DNA from: Planctomycetota bacterium | GTDB lineage: Bacteria > Planctomycetota > UBA8108 > UBA1146 | DNA: 64,000 nucleotides | Direction of reading: 5' to 3' | Assembly: GCA_014240375.1 (NCBI GenBank) | Contig: JAAZXB010000003.1 | Coordinates: 62,001 to 126,000 of the forward strand | Shown: positions 63,244-64,000 of the stretch, in pieces | Layout: the number at the start of each line of letters is the position of its first letter | Numbering within the stretch: the first letter of the stretch is position 1 | Translations under genes and position numbers: made by a program | Notes under the pieces: generated by a model | The model's database searches: none | The model's input: only the letters and a program-made list of their open reading frames with translations | Told to the model about the DNA's origin: nothing

Positions 63244-64000
63244 TGCACTTCCCCATCGAGCGAATCCGCAATTTTTCCATCGTGGCTCACATCGACCATG
63301 GCAAATCGACACTGGCGGATCGACTGCTTTTAAAAACAGAGACCATCAGCGATCGAGATTTCGAGAACCAGTTACTCGATGACATGGATCTAGAAAAAGA
63401 ACGAGGGATCACCATCAAGGCAAAGAGTGTCAGGATGGAATACACCGCCGACGATGGTCTCACCTACCAGTTAAACCTGATCGACACCCCCGGGCATGTC
63501 GATTTCGGATACGAGGTCTCTCGCAGCCTGGCTGCTTGTGAGGGGGCGCTACTGGTCGTCGATGCGGCGCAAGGAGTGGAGGCTCAAACGGTCGCCAATG
63601 CATTCCTGGCCATCGAAGGAAACCTGGAAATCATCCCTGTGATGAACAAGATCGACCTCAACACTTCACGACCCGATGAAATCGATGAAGAAATGACACA
63701 GACCTTTGGATTCAAAAAGGGAGAGTCGATCCGCTGCTCGGCGAAATCGGGTATCGGAATCGATGAGTTACTGGAAGCGATCACCACTTTTGTACCTCAT
63801 CCGAAAGGCGAGAGAGCGGCCCCCCTTCAGGCGCTCATCTTCGACTCCCACTACGACGAATATCGGGGAGTAATCGTCTATGTATGCATCAAGCAGGGAG
63901 TTCTGCGAAAAGGAGAAGACGTCATCCTGATGTCCTCGGGACGCAAATACCTGATCGATGATGTGGGAGTCTTCACCCCTGGAATGACCGCTACAGGAAT
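63243..64000 (+). CDS. lepA: Elongation factor 4 LepA (3' end beyond window)
   Basis: Translational GTPase; the first 252 residues are visible and the frame is open to the right edge (full length is near 600). G1 AHIDHGKST (about 15-23), switch [21 protein letters not shown] and SAKSG are intact, and domain II begins at [21 protein letters not shown], whose YDxYRGV pattern separates LepA from EF-G. The ATG overlaps the rdgB stop by one base. Confidence 0.96.
   Translation, partial: MHFPIERIRNFSIVAHIDHGKSTLADRLLLKTETISDRDFENQLLDDMDLEKERGITIKAKSVRMEYTADDGLTYQLNLIDTPGHVDFGYEVSRSLAACEGALLVVDAAQGVEAQTVANAFLAIEGNLEIIPVMNKIDLNTSRPDEIDEEMTQTFGFKKGESIRCSAKSGIGIDELLEAITTFVPHPKGERAAPLQALIFDSHYDEYRGVIVYVCIKQGVLRKGEDVILMSSGRKYLIDDVGVFTPGMTATG

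Overview
The window looks like chromosomal core sequence of a Gram-negative bacterium, most likely a Planctomycetota member. The arguments are: a secreted protein ending in the dockerin-like repeat typical of that phylum; an alternative complex III operon whose molybdopterin-like subunit carries the extended Tat leader; lipid A (lpxB) and outer-membrane assembly (bamA) genes, so two membranes; a two-subunit methylmalonyl-CoA mutase; and several protein architectures common in planctomycetes (HEAT+VWA, FHA, ABC exporter with a GldG-like partner). Phylum is an inference; no rRNA is present. There are no insertion sequences, prophage genes or CRISPR arrays. Genes are packed into operons with ATGA, TGATG or TTGA overlaps, and TTG starts behind good Shine-Dalgarno sites are frequent.

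Layout. 1-4.75 kb (minus): actB (cut by the left edge), actA and a heme A synthase, all respiratory. 5.1-7.6 kb: a secreted FnIII/cohesin-like/dockerin-like protein ending at a perfect 38-bp palindromic terminator. 7.7-13.3 kb (minus): MATE transporter, then aroB, a membrane protein, lpxB and a glutamine-amidotransferase-like hydrolase. 13.3-21.9 kb: folC; mcsA-mcsB-clpC (arginine-phosphorylation proteolysis, here without ctsR); katG. 22.7-27.5 kb: nusA-infB-rbfA, with no rimP in front. 27.5-32.9 kb: a PAS/GAF-like/GGDEF protein, an orphan xdhC, a lysine-rich histone-H1-like protein with a degenerate endonuclease III-like head, yebC and a DUF2203 gene. 33.2-42.2 kb: bamA, then a minus-strand cluster merR, thioesterase, FHA, HEAT-VWA, an unrecognised protein and mutS2. 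42.2-49.1 kb (plus): birA, methylmalonyl-CoA mutase large and B12-binding subunits, methylmalonyl-CoA epimerase, and the carboxyltransferase, biotin carboxylase and biotin carrier of propionyl-CoA carboxylase. This is a complete propionyl-CoA to succinyl-CoA module with its own biotin ligase. 49.1-61.6 kb (minus): galE-ppiC-scpB, tRNA-Arg(ACG), tadA, two tRNA-Ser genes, dnaX-ybaB-recR, and an ABC export operon ending in a periplasmic zinc-finger protein. 61.7-64 kb: rph, rdgB and the start of lepA.

The most interesting items are the H1-like protein on a catalytically dead endonuclease III fold, the mcsA-mcsB-clpC operon outside Firmicutes, tadA lying next to its substrate tRNA-Arg(ACG), a galE fused to a secretion-ATPase-type N-domain, and a recurring pattern of 12-25 bp tandem repeats at gene ends and in disordered linkers.
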